This document shows, piece after piece, positions 52,611 through 60,260 of a DNA stretch of 64,000 nt (positions are counted from its first letter, which is position 1; every line of letters starts with the position of its first letter). The stretch is from Faecalibacterium prausnitzii (lineage in GTDB: Bacteria > Bacillota > Clostridia > Oscillospirales > Ruminococcaceae). The stretch covers positions 124,001 to 188,000 of the forward strand of contig NZ_PRLD01000004.1 in assembly GCF_003287405.1 (NCBI RefSeq), in the 5' to 3' direction. The position numbers and the translations under genes were made by a program. Below the pieces are notes generated by a model that was not told the origin of the DNA, did not search any database, and was given only the letters and a program-made list of their open reading frames with translations.

Positions 52611-53374
52611 AAAGGAACCTCCTTCTTCTTTTGCAGAAAATCAATTCCTGATTGGATAATCAAACCGATTTTCTTCTTTTCGTTATCGGATAAGCGGAAA
52701 CTGGAATACCGTTCATAGCAGATATTCCAGCGGAACATAAGCGATTGAAGCGCATCATCCAGTTCTGCAACCATGAACTCAACAGAAGATTCCGTCGGGG
52801 TGGAGAGCATCCTTTCCGATATCTGCTCAATGCTATGTAGCTCGCCTTTTGTGTGCTTGGAGAGAGCAGGGGGCTGACTGTTCAGCACCCGAAGATTCTG
52901 AAACTGCTGGGAGAGCAGCTCTTTTGCAGCGGCGAGAACATCCTCCTGCGGAGGAGCCGTAAGGTATTTTCGGAATGACTTGTATCCAATGAACCCAAAG
53001 CTGTATTGCAGACACACTGACACTTGCCGCATTTCATATTTGGACAGGTGCCCAAGGTAGCTTAACACTCTGGATTTATCTGCGGGGCGCGGACTTTCGC
53101 AAATCGCCATAGATGGCGCACTCAAAAAACGATTGTGCAGAATAAAATGCGTCGGCATATTTCGCTTTTTGATCTGTGTTGTCAGCGGAACGACCAGAAG
53201 AACATTGGAATAAAAATTACCATCATCGTTCTGGACAACAATGGCAGGTCGGATGCCGCCTTGCTCGGAACCGCTGTAAGGATTCAGGTCCATCATGTAG
53301 ACATCGCCGCGCTTGTACATCCAGTTTGCTGGCATAGGCGGATACTCTTTCTCTTTTTTGCCTCGTGTTGCCAA
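52607..53374 (-). CDS. PemK/MazF-type toxin-like protein with C-terminal extension
   Basis: A 255-residue protein, more than twice the usual MazF length. The first ~120 residues match PemK/MazF: KRGDVYMMDLNPYSGSEQGG, RPAIVVQNDDGN, VPLTTQIKK, and SYLGHLSKYEMRQV. The last ~135 residues are a helical extension of unknown role. MazF enzymes cut mRNA. No MazE-like gene is next to it; the partner by overlap is the ParB-like protein. A TTG at 53374 with GGAG upstream is taken as start; a later ATG (MPANWMYKRG) is possible. Confidence 0.75.
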   Translation of the reverse strand: MATRGKKEKEYPPMPANWMYKRGDVYMMDLNPYSGSEQGGIRPAIVVQNDDGNFYSNVLLVVPLTTQIKKRNMPTHFILHNRFLSAPSMAICESPRPADKSRVLSYLGHLSKYEMRQVSVCLQYSFGFIGYKSFRKYLTAPPQEDVLAAAKELLSQQFQNLRVLNSQPPALSKHTKGELHSIEQISERMLSTPTESSVEFMVAELDDALQSLMFRWNICYERYSSFRLSDNEKKKIGLIIQSGIDFLQKKKEVPL

Positions 53375-53960
53375 TTTAGATTTCTCCTCTCTATCCGTAT
53401 ATGTAACAGTGGGCTGCTCGCACAGCCCACCCTACTATCTCAAACAGCAAAAATGCTGTGATTTATAGTTCTATACCTTTCCGTATTTGTCCCCGACATC
53501 CCCGGAAACCGAAAACTCTGTTTTCGTGTGGGAAATCTTTCAGCCGTCCGGCAGCGTACCGAATCCATAGGGTTCTCACCTCTCCGTGGTTCTCACCGAG
53601 CTGCCCGAAGGCAGAAGTATCATTATTCTGTGATGGCTCTTAGCTATGGAGAAGCTGTCATCCATTTACCGTCAACCTACCGCTCATTCCCTCAGTGGGA
53701 GATCATCGCATTTGTTACGGACGTGGCTCATCATCACAGGAACGTGACTGAAGAATGCTTGTTCAGTTTTCAAGGGACAGGATAGCTTGAGGGTCGCTTT
53801 GAACGCTTGCAGAAGCTATGGCTGTATTGTAACCGATGCGGAACGAAATGAACAGGAACTCAGAGTTCACAATTTTTGAGGGAAATAGGAAGTATCGTTC
53901 CTGTTTATCGATGAGCCGTCAAAAATATATTTCCTGACTTTATGTAAGAAATGAAGTATT
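53375..53960. other. Gap with no recognisable gene
   Basis: About 590 bases between the MazF-like gene and a perfect inverted repeat. It holds a hairpin GTGGGCTG/CAGCCCAC (53409-53430) and otherwise short open frames without family features on either strand. Content looks like degraded coding sequence. Confidence 0.45.
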
Positions 53961-53989
53961 ATACTCGTAAGAAACTAACTTACGAGTAT
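53961..53989. repeat. Perfect 11-bp inverted repeat
   Basis: ATACTCGTAAG (53961-53971) and CTTACGAGTAT (53979-53989) around seven bases. Could be an operator; it lies about 35 bases before a fragment of an ATPase gene, whose promoter it may have controlled. Confidence 0.65.
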
Positions 53990-54025
53990 ATAAATTCGAT
54001 AAATACACTTTGGGGAGGGAACAAA

Positions 54026-54131
54026 CTACCACTACTACATTTTCTCGAAAGGCGGATTTACGGACGGACTACTTCAGGCACAGGAACGCGGAGAAGTACA
54101 GCTGCTTACCCTTGCCGATATTTTTGAATAA
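54026..54131 (+). pseudogene. C-terminal fragment of an AAA/DUF234-type ATPase
   Basis: Encodes YHYYIFSKGGFTDGLLQAQE and continues to LADIFE before TAA. This resembles the C-terminal end of the AAA ATPase plus DUF234 proteins common in Clostridia, from memory. The ATPase domain and most of the rest are missing. Confidence 0.5.
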
Positions 54132-54133
54132 CA

Positions 54134-54180
54134 CAAGAAACGCTCTTGCCGGTGTAAAACTGGCAGGAGCGTTTCTTGTT
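54134..54180 (+). terminator. Terminator after the ATPase fragment
   Basis: CAAGAAACGCTCTTGCC pairs with GGCAGGAGCGTTTCTTG. Confidence 0.85.
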
Positions 54181-54187
54181 GAAGTGA

Positions 54188-54475
54188 TTATAAAAGACCT
54201 TTGATTTTTTCAAGATGATCTATAGCGGCTTGCAGTTCATTTTGAAACTGATCCCTAGAAGGATCTCGACCCAAAAGAAGATAATCCATACTGACATGGA
54301 AGTATTCTGCAATATCGATCAGGATTTTTACAGAGCCATTGGAGCTTCCCCTTTCAAGATCGCCGAGGTGTCGATGGGAAACACCAAGTTTTTCAGCAAG
54401 TTTTTCCTGCGATAACTTCGCATTTGTACGCAAAGTAAAAATACGGTTACCAATAGCATTCGGATCAAAGCTCAT
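54188..54475 (-). CDS. XRE family transcriptional regulator
   Basis: A 95-residue repressor-like protein. The helix-turn-helix is LSQEKLAEKLGVSHRHLGDLERG; VSMDYLLLGRD is the usual end of the fold. The start at 54475 (MSFDPNAIG) has GGAGGTC upstream; the 54 residues of longer frame are not coding. Role within the element unknown; it lies alone, separated by terminators from its neighbours. Confidence 0.88.
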   Translation of the reverse strand: MSFDPNAIGNRIFTLRTNAKLSQEKLAEKLGVSHRHLGDLERGSSNGSVKILIDIAEYFHVSMDYLLLGRDPSRDQFQNELQAAIDHLEKIKGLL

Positions 54476-54795
54476 GTGTGACCTCCAAATTTTCGATAAA
54501 GCGTGAGAAGTCGAAAACTCGGAGTTGCTACGGATATCTAGCCGCTTGGGGCATCCACGAAAAACGGACAAACATAAAGCCTGCTCCTTTTTACGGGAGC
54601 AGGCTTCCTGAAGGCTAAAAAAATAGCCGGACAACAACCAACTGAGGGATCTTCAAAGAAAATCTCTCAATCAGCTGTTGCCCGGCTATTTGGAGCACGT
54701 TTCATACATTGCCTTGCGGCAATGGCCCGTTGCTCGGAGCGAACAGTCCATATTCAGGGTGCAATGCACCCGTATTTGTTAAAATGACTGGAAAA
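54476..54795. other. Intergenic region with hairpins
   Basis: 320 bases with no gene. AAGCCTGCTCC...GGAGCAGGCTT (54577-54606) is a strong stem, and a terminator for the opposite operon follows (54617-54690). Confidence 0.55.
54617..54690 (-). terminator. Terminator of the ImmA/zinc-finger operon
   Basis: AATAGCCGGACAACA pairs with TGTTGCCCGGCTATT with an inner short stem, then seven T on the minus strand. Confidence 0.85.
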
Positions 54796-54999
54796 TCACC
54801 GGCATCTAAATGCCAGATCAAGTCTCAGGGTTTCTTTGCATCTATTGCACTTAACTTGTAGTATACCTGAACACCCCTCGATTTTTTGGTATAACTTATT
54901 TCCACAAACAGGGCAAAATCTCCAGCCTATGCTAAATTCTGCCTGCTGTGTAGTAGTCGGTGCTTTACCGGCAAAGGGACGGTTCTTTAACTGAATCAT
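54796..54999 (-). CDS. Com-like small zinc-ribbon protein
   Basis: A 67-residue protein with four Cys in two pairs (CPVCGNKL and CNRCKETL) like the Com translational regulator of Mu-like phages, which binds nucleic acid. Start 54999 (MIQLKNRPF) is preferred since GGAG lies seven bases before it; an ATG at 55005 overlaps the upstream stop as ATGA but is too close to the same site. Last gene of the ImmA operon. Confidence 0.65.
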   Translation of the reverse strand: MIQLKNRPFAGKAPTTTQQAEFSIGWRFCPVCGNKLYQKIEGCSGILQVKCNRCKETLRLDLAFRCR

Positions 55000-55001
55000 A
55001 T

Positions 55002-55709
55002 TCATTCTCCAAATCGCATGATGTCCAATGGATGGCAGTGGATGGGTTTTCCTTTTATAACCTGCATCTGCTGCAGTCTGATCCTGATTGCAGACCAAGA
55101 AACCCCAATCCGTCGAGCCATCTCCAGAATTTTTTCATAGTTAGGGTCAGACACTGATTTGTACAGAATCCCATTTGGCAGAGTCAACGATACACGTTCT
55201 ATTTCGGCATTGATCAGAAATGTTGGCATCAGCAGCTCTGCTGCAAGGGTATCCGCCTGCCATTCTTCCCACGAGGCATTTCCGTTTCTCTCCCGATAGG
55301 CAATGTGCCCACGGCACTTGACTGCTTTTCCGTAGTCGTTCGGAAACAGATCAGCCAAAATCTGATGTGCTGCTTCATGCGCTATTGTGAAATTCCGGCA
55401 TCCAGTGCATCTGTCTGCCGCAAGAGCAGAATCGATTACGATATCCCTTGGCATAAATACTTCAACAAGCTTTGTTCCATCCTCAAGGGTTGCTGTGAAG
55501 CTACATCTCTGGAAAACCGTTAATCCAAGGATGTGACCATCGCTACACAGCGGCAACATCTTCAGGTTCAGTCCAAGAACAGAATTTGCAAACTGCTCTG
55601 GGTTAATAGGAGCGGGGTCATTTTTGCTTATTCCGAAGAGTGCATAGTACATTTCAATATATTTGCCTGCTATGTACGAAAGTTCTGCACGCGATAAGTA
55701 TCTTGCCAT
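55002..55709 (-). CDS. ImmA/IrrE family metallopeptidase
   Basis: A 235-residue protease of the ImmA/IrrE family. The zinc motif is TIAHEAAHQIL (HExxH) and the third ligand is probably in WEEWQADTLAAELLMP. In ICEBs1 the ImmA protease cleaves the element's repressor to switch on excision. Here a LexA-like repressor is divergently encoded (56440), consistent with such a switch, but a self-cleaving repressor would not need ImmA, so target is uncertain. Overlaps the upstream zinc-protein gene by one base. Confidence 0.88.
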   Translation of the reverse strand: MARYLSRAELSYIAGKYIEMYYALFGISKNDPAPINPEQFANSVLGLNLKMLPLCSDGHILGLTVFQRCSFTATLEDGTKLVEVFMPRDIVIDSALAADRCTGCRNFTIAHEAAHQILADLFPNDYGKAVKCRGHIAYRERNGNASWEEWQADTLAAELLMPTFLINAEIERVSLTLPNGILYKSVSDPNYEKILEMARRIGVSWSAIRIRLQQMQVIKGKPIHCHPLDIMRFGE

Positions 55710-55990
55710 TATGAAGCCCTACCTTCTGATGTGGCACAGTAGGCTTCCACGAACCACTTGCCCTTTTCAAGCCAAAGATTCCGCTTCTGCCCGCAAATCA
55801 GGCAGGTGAAGCAATGTCCTTTCACGCCAAAACGTGATGTACCGTGCTTGACTGCCAAGACACGATCAATTCCATAAGTGCGAGTCTTGTCATAGTTTAT
55901 GGCAAGAGGACGGATCTTGCCGTCAGGAGTAAAACGAACATCCACTTCGACGTATCTTTTCTCACGGCGAAGGTTGTAATCACCACACAT
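55709..55990 (-). CDS. Small protein with one CxxC motif
   Basis: A 93-residue protein. The first half is basic and beta-like (RYVEVDVRFTPDGKIRPLAI), followed by CFTCLICGQKRNLWLEKGKW, a zinc-ribbon half. AAGGAGG precedes the ATG. It is first of the operon with immA and the Com-like gene, or second if the interrupted zinc-ribbon gene upstream is counted. No known family recognised. Confidence 0.65.
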   Translation of the reverse strand: MCGDYNLRREKRYVEVDVRFTPDGKIRPLAINYDKTRTYGIDRVLAVKHGTSRFGVKGHCFTCLICGQKRNLWLEKGKWFVEAYCATSEGRAS

Positions 55991-56033
55991 CAGAATTCCT
56001 CCTTTTTGCAGATTTATCAGAATGCAGCGTGCA

Positions 56034-56231
56034 TTACTTGCGAGTCATACTGCGTGCCACGAACTGTTTTTCGTTTAACAGAGGAACGGACACTGTATGC
56101 TTTTTCCACTCATCCATAGAGCAGGTTACTGCTTTGCACAGACGGCATTTTGTCTAGCCATCGGTTGCATCAAGATCTACATCATAGTTCATGGTTCCGC
56201 ACATCGGGCATCTTACGTTTTCTTTTCTCAT
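56034..56231 (-). pseudogene. Small zinc-ribbon gene interrupted by an in-frame TAG
   Basis: Starting at 56231 the frame reads MRKENVRCPMCGTMNYDVD and reaches TAG at codon 26 (56154-56156). Past it, the same frame continues TKCRLCKAVTCSMDEW and on to TAA at 56034, giving two CxxC pairs of a zinc ribbon. The fit of both halves suggests one protein of 65 residues with a nonsense mutation, a read-through product, or two coincidental frames. It lies before the 55990 gene and after a consensus promoter. Confidence 0.6.
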
Positions 56232-56315
56232 AATATCACCTCTTAAAAACACCGAACAAATACGATTTCGGTCCAGAATCAACACCAAAAAGCTGTTATT
56301 CGTGGATTTGATTCG

Positions 56316-56344
56316 ATTATATACCTACTTTATGGAGATGTCAA
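56316..56344 (-). promoter_or_regulatory. Consensus promoter toward the ImmA operon
   Basis: On the minus strand TTGACA (56344-56339), 17-base spacer, TATAAT (56321-56316). Confidence 0.9.
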
Positions 56345-56377
56345 TTACGCATTTATCGCTATTTTAGAGATTTCTTA

Positions 56378-56406
56378 TTGATTTCCTGTATTTTCTATAC
56401 TATAAT
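56378..56406 (+). promoter_or_regulatory. Consensus promoter of the repressor gene
   Basis: TTGATT (56378-56383), 17-base spacer, TATAAT (56401-56406). Faces away from the minus-strand promoter 34 bases to the left, giving a phage-like divergent switch region. Confidence 0.88.
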
Positions 56407-56439
56407 AGAGCTACCGGATCACAAAGGAGTGTTCTTGTT

Positions 56440-57267
56440 ATGAAAAAGAAAACCACGCTCACCAAAATACACATAGCCCCATCCACAGTGCGCTATGATG
56501 CAGTCGCTGCGAGGGATAGCAATGAGGTTGGTCAGATTCTCGCAGGCACACGAAAAAGGAATGGCTATTCACTTGTAGCTTTCTCTGAACTTCTCCGTCA
56601 CTATGGCGTCGATGTCAGTGATAAAGGAATCAGCAAATGGGAAAAAGGCTATACCACTCCTAGCATCTATCAACTAGTTGCAATCTGCTACGCATTGAAC
56701 ATCAAGGAGGGTCCTTCCTACTTTACAAAGAACTTTCAGAAACCCGCCCTTCTAAATGACATCGGGCAAAAAAAAGTCGCTGAGTACGAAATGGACTTGA
56801 TTGCATCCCGGCGCTACCAGCCAGACGCAGAAGAGCCCGCGGAAATCGACTACATAATGATGCCTGTATCAGAGTTGCCAGTATCGGCAGGTCTAGGAGC
56901 TTTTCTTGAGGGTGAAATGTTCCAGCAGATACAAGTGCCTGCCAGTAGCGTTCCGGCTGGTGCCGAGTTCGGGATATACGTTAGCGGTGATAGTATGGAG
57001 CCACGTTATCATAACGGACAAATCGTATGGGTGAAGCGCTGCGAAGAACTTAAATGCGGGGATATCGGGATATTCGTATATGATGACTGTGGATATCTGA
57101 AAAAATACGATGAACATACCCCAGACAAATCCCAAGCAGAGTTCCTTACCGACAGCTATGGCGTGGTGCATAACCAACCGGTTTTGGTTTCTCTTAACAC
57201 CAAATATTCGCCGATCCTTATATCTCCAGAGCAAAGATTCGAGGTTGTTGGAAAAGTTTTGAACTAA
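56440..57267 (+). CDS. LexA/CI-like repressor with S24 peptidase domain
   Basis: A 275-residue regulator. An N-terminal helix-turn-helix (ILAGTRKRNGYSLVAFSELL, then DKGISKWEKGYTTPS) is followed by a linker and an S24 domain with the nucleophile Ser in VSGDSMEPRYHNGQIVWV and the Lys partner near GDIGIFVYDDCGYLKKY. It probably represses the divergent operon and is inactivated by self-cleavage during DNA damage. CAAAGGAG precedes the ATG. Confidence 0.9.
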   Translation: MKKKTTLTKIHIAPSTVRYDAVAARDSNEVGQILAGTRKRNGYSLVAFSELLRHYGVDVSDKGISKWEKGYTTPSIYQLVAICYALNIKEGPSYFTKNFQKPALLNDIGQKKVAEYEMDLIASRRYQPDAEEPAEIDYIMMPVSELPVSAGLGAFLEGEMFQQIQVPASSVPAGAEFGIYVSGDSMEPRYHNGQIVWVKRCEELKCGDIGIFVYDDCGYLKKYDEHTPDKSQAEFLTDSYGVVHNQPVLVSLNTKYSPILISPEQRFEVVGKVLN

Positions 57268-57286
57268 AAAGATGGGAGGAGTTTTC

Positions 57287-57490
57287 GTGGATACGATCAA
57301 GCGTGTTCAGGATTTGATGCAAGCGCGTGATATGAATCTGTGTGTGTTGGCAAAGAAATGCGGAATATCGTACTCCACGATTCAAACCACCGCCCGTCGG
57401 GGAGGGCAGTTAAGCGTAGAGACGATTGAAAGAATTTGTCAGGGTTTAGGAATTACATTAAAAGACTTCTTCGATTCCTCCTACCTGTAA
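57287..57490 (+). CDS. Small XRE/Cro-like regulator
   Basis: A 67-residue helix-turn-helix protein (LAKKCGISYSTIQTTARRGG as recognition region; SVETIERICQGLGITLKDFF at the end). The start is GTG at 57287 with GGGAGGAG six bases before; an upstream ATG at 57272 would overlap this site. It follows the LexA-like gene by 19 bases and probably shares its transcript. Confidence 0.82.
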   Translation: MDTIKRVQDLMQARDMNLCVLAKKCGISYSTIQTTARRGGQLSVETIERICQGLGITLKDFFDSSYL

Positions 57491-57506
57491 ATATAGGGGC
57501 AGCAAA

Positions 57507-57554
57507 AAAGCCGTTCGCCACGCTGGAAAATCTGCGTGGTGAACGGCTTTAATA
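57507..57554 (+). terminator. Terminator of the repressor operon
   Basis: AAAGCCGTTCGCCACGC pairs with GCGTGGTGAACGGCTTT. Confidence 0.9.
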
Positions 57555-57564
57555 CTGCTTCTAT

Positions 57565-57687
57565 TTATCCTTTGGTAATCTCCAGATAAACACTAATCTC
57601 CATGATTGTTACCATTGAAGGAATACATTTGCGACGATCTTCGGGCATACCGAATAAGATTTGCATTGGCAGTAGAAAACGGCTCAT
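57565..57687 (-). CDS. Possible small ORF
   Basis: 40 residues (MSRFLLPMQILFGMPEDRRK as the first half), with no ribosome binding site and no known family. Could be a fragment or chance. Confidence 0.2.
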   Translation of the reverse strand: MSRFLLPMQILFGMPEDRRKCIPSMVTIMEISVYLEITKG

Positions 57688-57765
57688 GTTACCTATTGCA
57701 ATTCTGACTATTTGGAAATATACTTGTAAGGATCAAATTATTTCACTTTATGGGAGGAAATTATT

Positions 57766-58101
57766 ATGGCAAGACCCAAGGGAAGCAAGAATAAGGCTCG
57801 TACTGTAAAGGCCAGCGTTGATTATGCAGCCGTCGTTGCAGAAAAGACCGCTGAAAAGGAAAAAATCGAATCTGAGGTTGCTACGCTGACTGCAAATCTC
57901 GATGATCTGAAAACGCAGCTGAAAGCCAAGAAAGCAGAATTGAAAGCCGCCACCAAGGAACTTGCCAAAGCCGAAAACAAAAAAGCTGCCGCCGAAGCAA
58001 AAGCAGCAGAAGAAGCAAAGAAGGGCGAAGCAGAAGATGTGCTGAAGAAGCTGCTTGCCAGCGGTATGACGGCTGAAGAAATCCTTGCAAAGCTCCAGTA
58101 A
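57766..58101 (+). CDS. Small coiled-coil protein with AT-hook-like N-terminus
   Basis: A 111-residue protein. MARPKGSKNKART is an AT-hook-like basic start (RPKGSK) that may bind the DNA minor groove; residues ~28-90 form a long Ala/Lys/Glu-rich coiled coil, and the end GMTAEEILAKL is a short helix. GGGAGG precedes the ATG. It may be a nucleoid-like protein of the element; function unknown. Confidence 0.68.
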   Translation: MARPKGSKNKARTVKASVDYAAVVAEKTAEKEKIESEVATLTANLDDLKTQLKAKKAELKAATKELAKAENKKAAAEAKAAEEAKKGEAEDVLKKLLASGMTAEEILAKLQ

Positions 58102-58139
58102 TGCAATATGATGAACTGGACAAGCTGCTGAAGTAAAGG

Positions 58140-58187
58140 AAGGGGCTGTTGCACACGGATAAAAGCCGGTGCAACAGCCTCTTTTTC
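58140..58187 (+). terminator. Terminator (GGGGCTGTTGCAC type)
   Basis: GGGGCTGTTGCAC pairs with GTGCAACAGCCTC, then five T. Sequence resembles the ends of the IS1182-like element at 62.4-63.5 kb. Confidence 0.88.
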
Positions 58188-58292
58188 ATTCATGCTGCAA
58201 TTTTTTCAGCGTTTCAAACGTATCTAAATTAAAGTGGCATATCATATTCCTTTTCACACATACTTGCCATTTTCAGACAGGAGGTTGCTTTT

Positions 58293-59081
58293 ATGAAAAT
58301 ATCTGCCGACTATCGTATGCTCGCTCTCGATGCTCTGCGCGGAAAATGGAAAACTGCTGTTCTGACAGGTATTGCCGCCAGTGCGCTCGGTGCTACCATT
58401 GTGAGCAGTTCCAACAGTGTCGTTTCCAATTCCAATCAGGCAAAGGACATTCATTTTAACCTGTTCGCCCAGCCAAACGGCGGTCGGCTGCTTGCTGTTT
58501 TGCTTGTCGGCATTGGTCTGTGGGCAATCCTCCAACTGATCGTGGGCGGTGCAGTTCAACTGGGATATGCTCATTTTAATCTGAACCTTGTAGATGGAAA
58601 TGATGCTGCCATCTCGGACTTGTTCTCTCAGAAAGACCGTCTGTGGGATGGCTTCTGCATGAAATTCCTGCAGGGTCTGTACATCGCCCTCTGGTCGCTG
58701 CTGTTGGTGATTCCGGGAATCGTGAAAACATACAGCTATGCGATGACACCTTACATCATGTCCGAACATCCTTCGCTGACCGCAAATGAAGCGATCACAG
58801 AATCCCGGCGGATCATGAATGGCAACAAATGGCGGCTGTTCTGTCTGGATTTCAGCTTCATTGGCTGGGAGTTGCTCTGTTCGTTGCCACTGTATGCCGG
58901 GGGTTTTCTGGTTCTCAAATATTTCACCGGTTCAGAGGCTATGGCGATTTCTCTTGTTCTTCTGCTGACAATTCCATTGAGCATTGGCTTCTTTTTTGTA
59001 CGCCCCTATGAGGAAGCTGCATGGGCCACTTTCTACCGCGATATTACCGCAGCACCTACCGAACCGGATGAAGCATACTGA
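58293..59081 (+). CDS. DUF975 family membrane protein
   Basis: A 262-residue polytopic membrane protein of DUF975. It starts MKISADYRMLALDALRGKW, typical of the family, and has about six hydrophobic segments; PHYxMSEHPSLTANEAI-like motif appears as YIMSEHPSLTANEAITES. AGGAGG precedes the ATG. Function unknown. Confidence 0.88.
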   Translation: MKISADYRMLALDALRGKWKTAVLTGIAASALGATIVSSSNSVVSNSNQAKDIHFNLFAQPNGGRLLAVLLVGIGLWAILQLIVGGAVQLGYAHFNLNLVDGNDAAISDLFSQKDRLWDGFCMKFLQGLYIALWSLLLVIPGIVKTYSYAMTPYIMSEHPSLTANEAITESRRIMNGNKWRLFCLDFSFIGWELLCSLPLYAGGFLVLKYFTGSEAMAISLVLLLTIPLSIGFFFVRPYEEAAWATFYRDITAAPTEPDEAY

Positions 59082-59130
59082 CTTTTATACTATTTCGCAG
59101 ATGTGACCGGATTTTCGAGGTGGTCTGCGT

Positions 59131-59289
59131 ATGGATAAGAAACCTGACCGTTCCGAAATAATTACAATGAGCCTCTTGTATGCTTTAACGCTGGTGCTTA
59201 CGGTATTAAAAGTGACGAGAACGTTTTCACTGCCTTGGTTGTGGGTACTGGGTCCACTTTGGCTTGGCACACGTCGGTACTGTGATTAG
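59131..59289 (+). CDS. Small transmembrane protein
   Basis: A 52-residue protein (MDKKPDRSEIITMSLLYALT begins it) with one to two hydrophobic segments including LPWLWVLGPLWLG. GAGGTGG lies six bases upstream. Similar short membrane proteins are common in phages and mobile elements of gut Firmicutes. Confidence 0.55.
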   Translation: MDKKPDRSEIITMSLLYALTLVLTVLKVTRTFSLPWLWVLGPLWLGTRRYCD

Positions 59290-59298
59290 GGCTGCTTG

Positions 59299-59325
59299 CG
59301 CTGGGAGATCTCTCCCAGCGTTTTC
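59299..59325 (+). terminator. Terminator after the small membrane gene
   Basis: CGCTGGGAGA/TCTCCCAGCG then TTTT. Confidence 0.85.
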
Positions 59326-59333
59326 TCTATGAA

Positions 59334-59375
59334 AGAAAGTTGCTGGAGAAAAAAATTCTCCAGCAACTTTGTCTT
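59334..59375. terminator. Second hairpin between convergent genes
   Basis: AAAGTTGCTGGAGA pairs with TCTCCAGCAACTTT; probably terminates the minus-strand gene that ends at 59400. Confidence 0.75.
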
Positions 59376-59399
59376 TGATGAATAAAGGAAATTTTTTGT

Positions 59400-59606
59400 T
59401 TAACTATTCTCACTATTATTTGATTTAGTGATTTTTTTCTTCTTTGGAGAAACCAGTTTGTGACCGGAATAAATGGACATACCCATACAAAGCAATGAAG
59501 AATAGGCAAAGTATTTATGCGCAGTCATAGATTTTTTGATTCCAGAATAAATGCATCCAAACATACAGAAAAGTGCGCCTAAGGACCAGTATTTATGTGA
59601 TTTCAT
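59400..59606 (-). CDS. Small DUF6219-like membrane protein
   Basis: A 68-residue protein with two hydrophobic segments separated by basic loops (MKSHKYWSLGALFCMFGCIY ... YFAYSSLLCMGMSIYSGHK) and a Lys-rich tail. It has an internal repeat of the HKYW/HKYF unit. AAGGAGG precedes the ATG at 59606. It resembles a family I recall as DUF6219; function unknown. Confidence 0.68.
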   Translation of the reverse strand: MKSHKYWSLGALFCMFGCIYSGIKKSMTAHKYFAYSSLLCMGMSIYSGHKLVSPKKKKITKSNNSENS

Positions 59607-59882
59607 GATTTGATACCTCCTTTGATTTAACTGATTCAATTATAACGTTTTTTTACGAAAATGCAAGCATTACCGGGAACGCTTTCATGTGGATGCTGTG
59701 ACTGCCGCTACGGTCATGATCGGTGGGCATTACGAACAAGGCTCACATGTAGCATTCGACTCCGAATATCAGCCGGCACACATATGAGGACGGAAAATGT
59801 AGCAGCTTTTGAAAAAAATTGCTTTTTTCTGCTCAAAGTGCTACAATCGGAATATACCGAATACAAAGGGAGGAAAGCTCCC
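59607..59882. other. Promoter region of the DUF134 operon
   Basis: 276 bases without a convincing gene. TTGCTT (59819-59824), 17-base spacer, TACAAT (59842-59847) forms a promoter; GTAGCA (59799) and TGCTAC (59839) flank its -35 as a spaced inverted repeat, possibly an operator. Confidence 0.6.
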
Positions 59883-60215
59883 ATGCCAAGACCGCCACGG
59901 TGCCGTCAAATTTGTGGCGTACCACAGGTCGATACATTCTGTCCCAACGGGTGCGAGAATACCGAGCCGATCCTGCTGACGCTAGACGAATACGAGGTCA
60001 TTCGGCTGGTTGACTTGGAGCAGCAAACCCACGAGCAGTGTGCCGCTCAAATGGACATTTCCCGCTCTACCGTGCAGGAGATTTACGAAAGCGCACGGAG
60101 CAAGATCGCAGCGTGTCTTGTTCACGGGAAACCGCTGCACATCACCGGGGGAAACTACCGCATCTGCGGAGGACAGGAGGCATCTCACTGCAGCCGTTGC
60201 TGCCGGATGCAGTGA
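59883..60215 (+). CDS. DUF134 family helix-turn-helix protein
   Basis: A 110-residue DNA-binding protein of DUF134. MPRPPRCRQICGVPQVDTF and LTLDEYEVIRLVDLE are diagnostic, followed by a sigma-70 region-4-like HTH (QMDISRSTVQEIYESAR). Its C-terminus is Cys-rich. DUF134 genes often neighbour NifX/NifB-like genes, as here. GGGAGG precedes the ATG; the longer frame from 59661 is not coding. Confidence 0.93.
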   Translation: MPRPPRCRQICGVPQVDTFCPNGCENTEPILLTLDEYEVIRLVDLEQQTHEQCAAQMDISRSTVQEIYESARSKIAACLVHGKPLHITGGNYRICGGQEASHCSRCCRMQ

Positions 60216-60260
60216 GCCAACATGGAAAAATCAGGCAAAACTTGCAAAGGAGATTCTATT

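Noticed and set aside
53458-53785. Two overlapping short plus-strand ORFs
   Set aside because: No ribosome binding site, no domains; the region looks like degraded sequence.
57602-57808. Plus-strand ORF overlapping the coiled-coil gene start
   Set aside because: Runs through the ribosome binding site and into the next gene in another frame; no family features.
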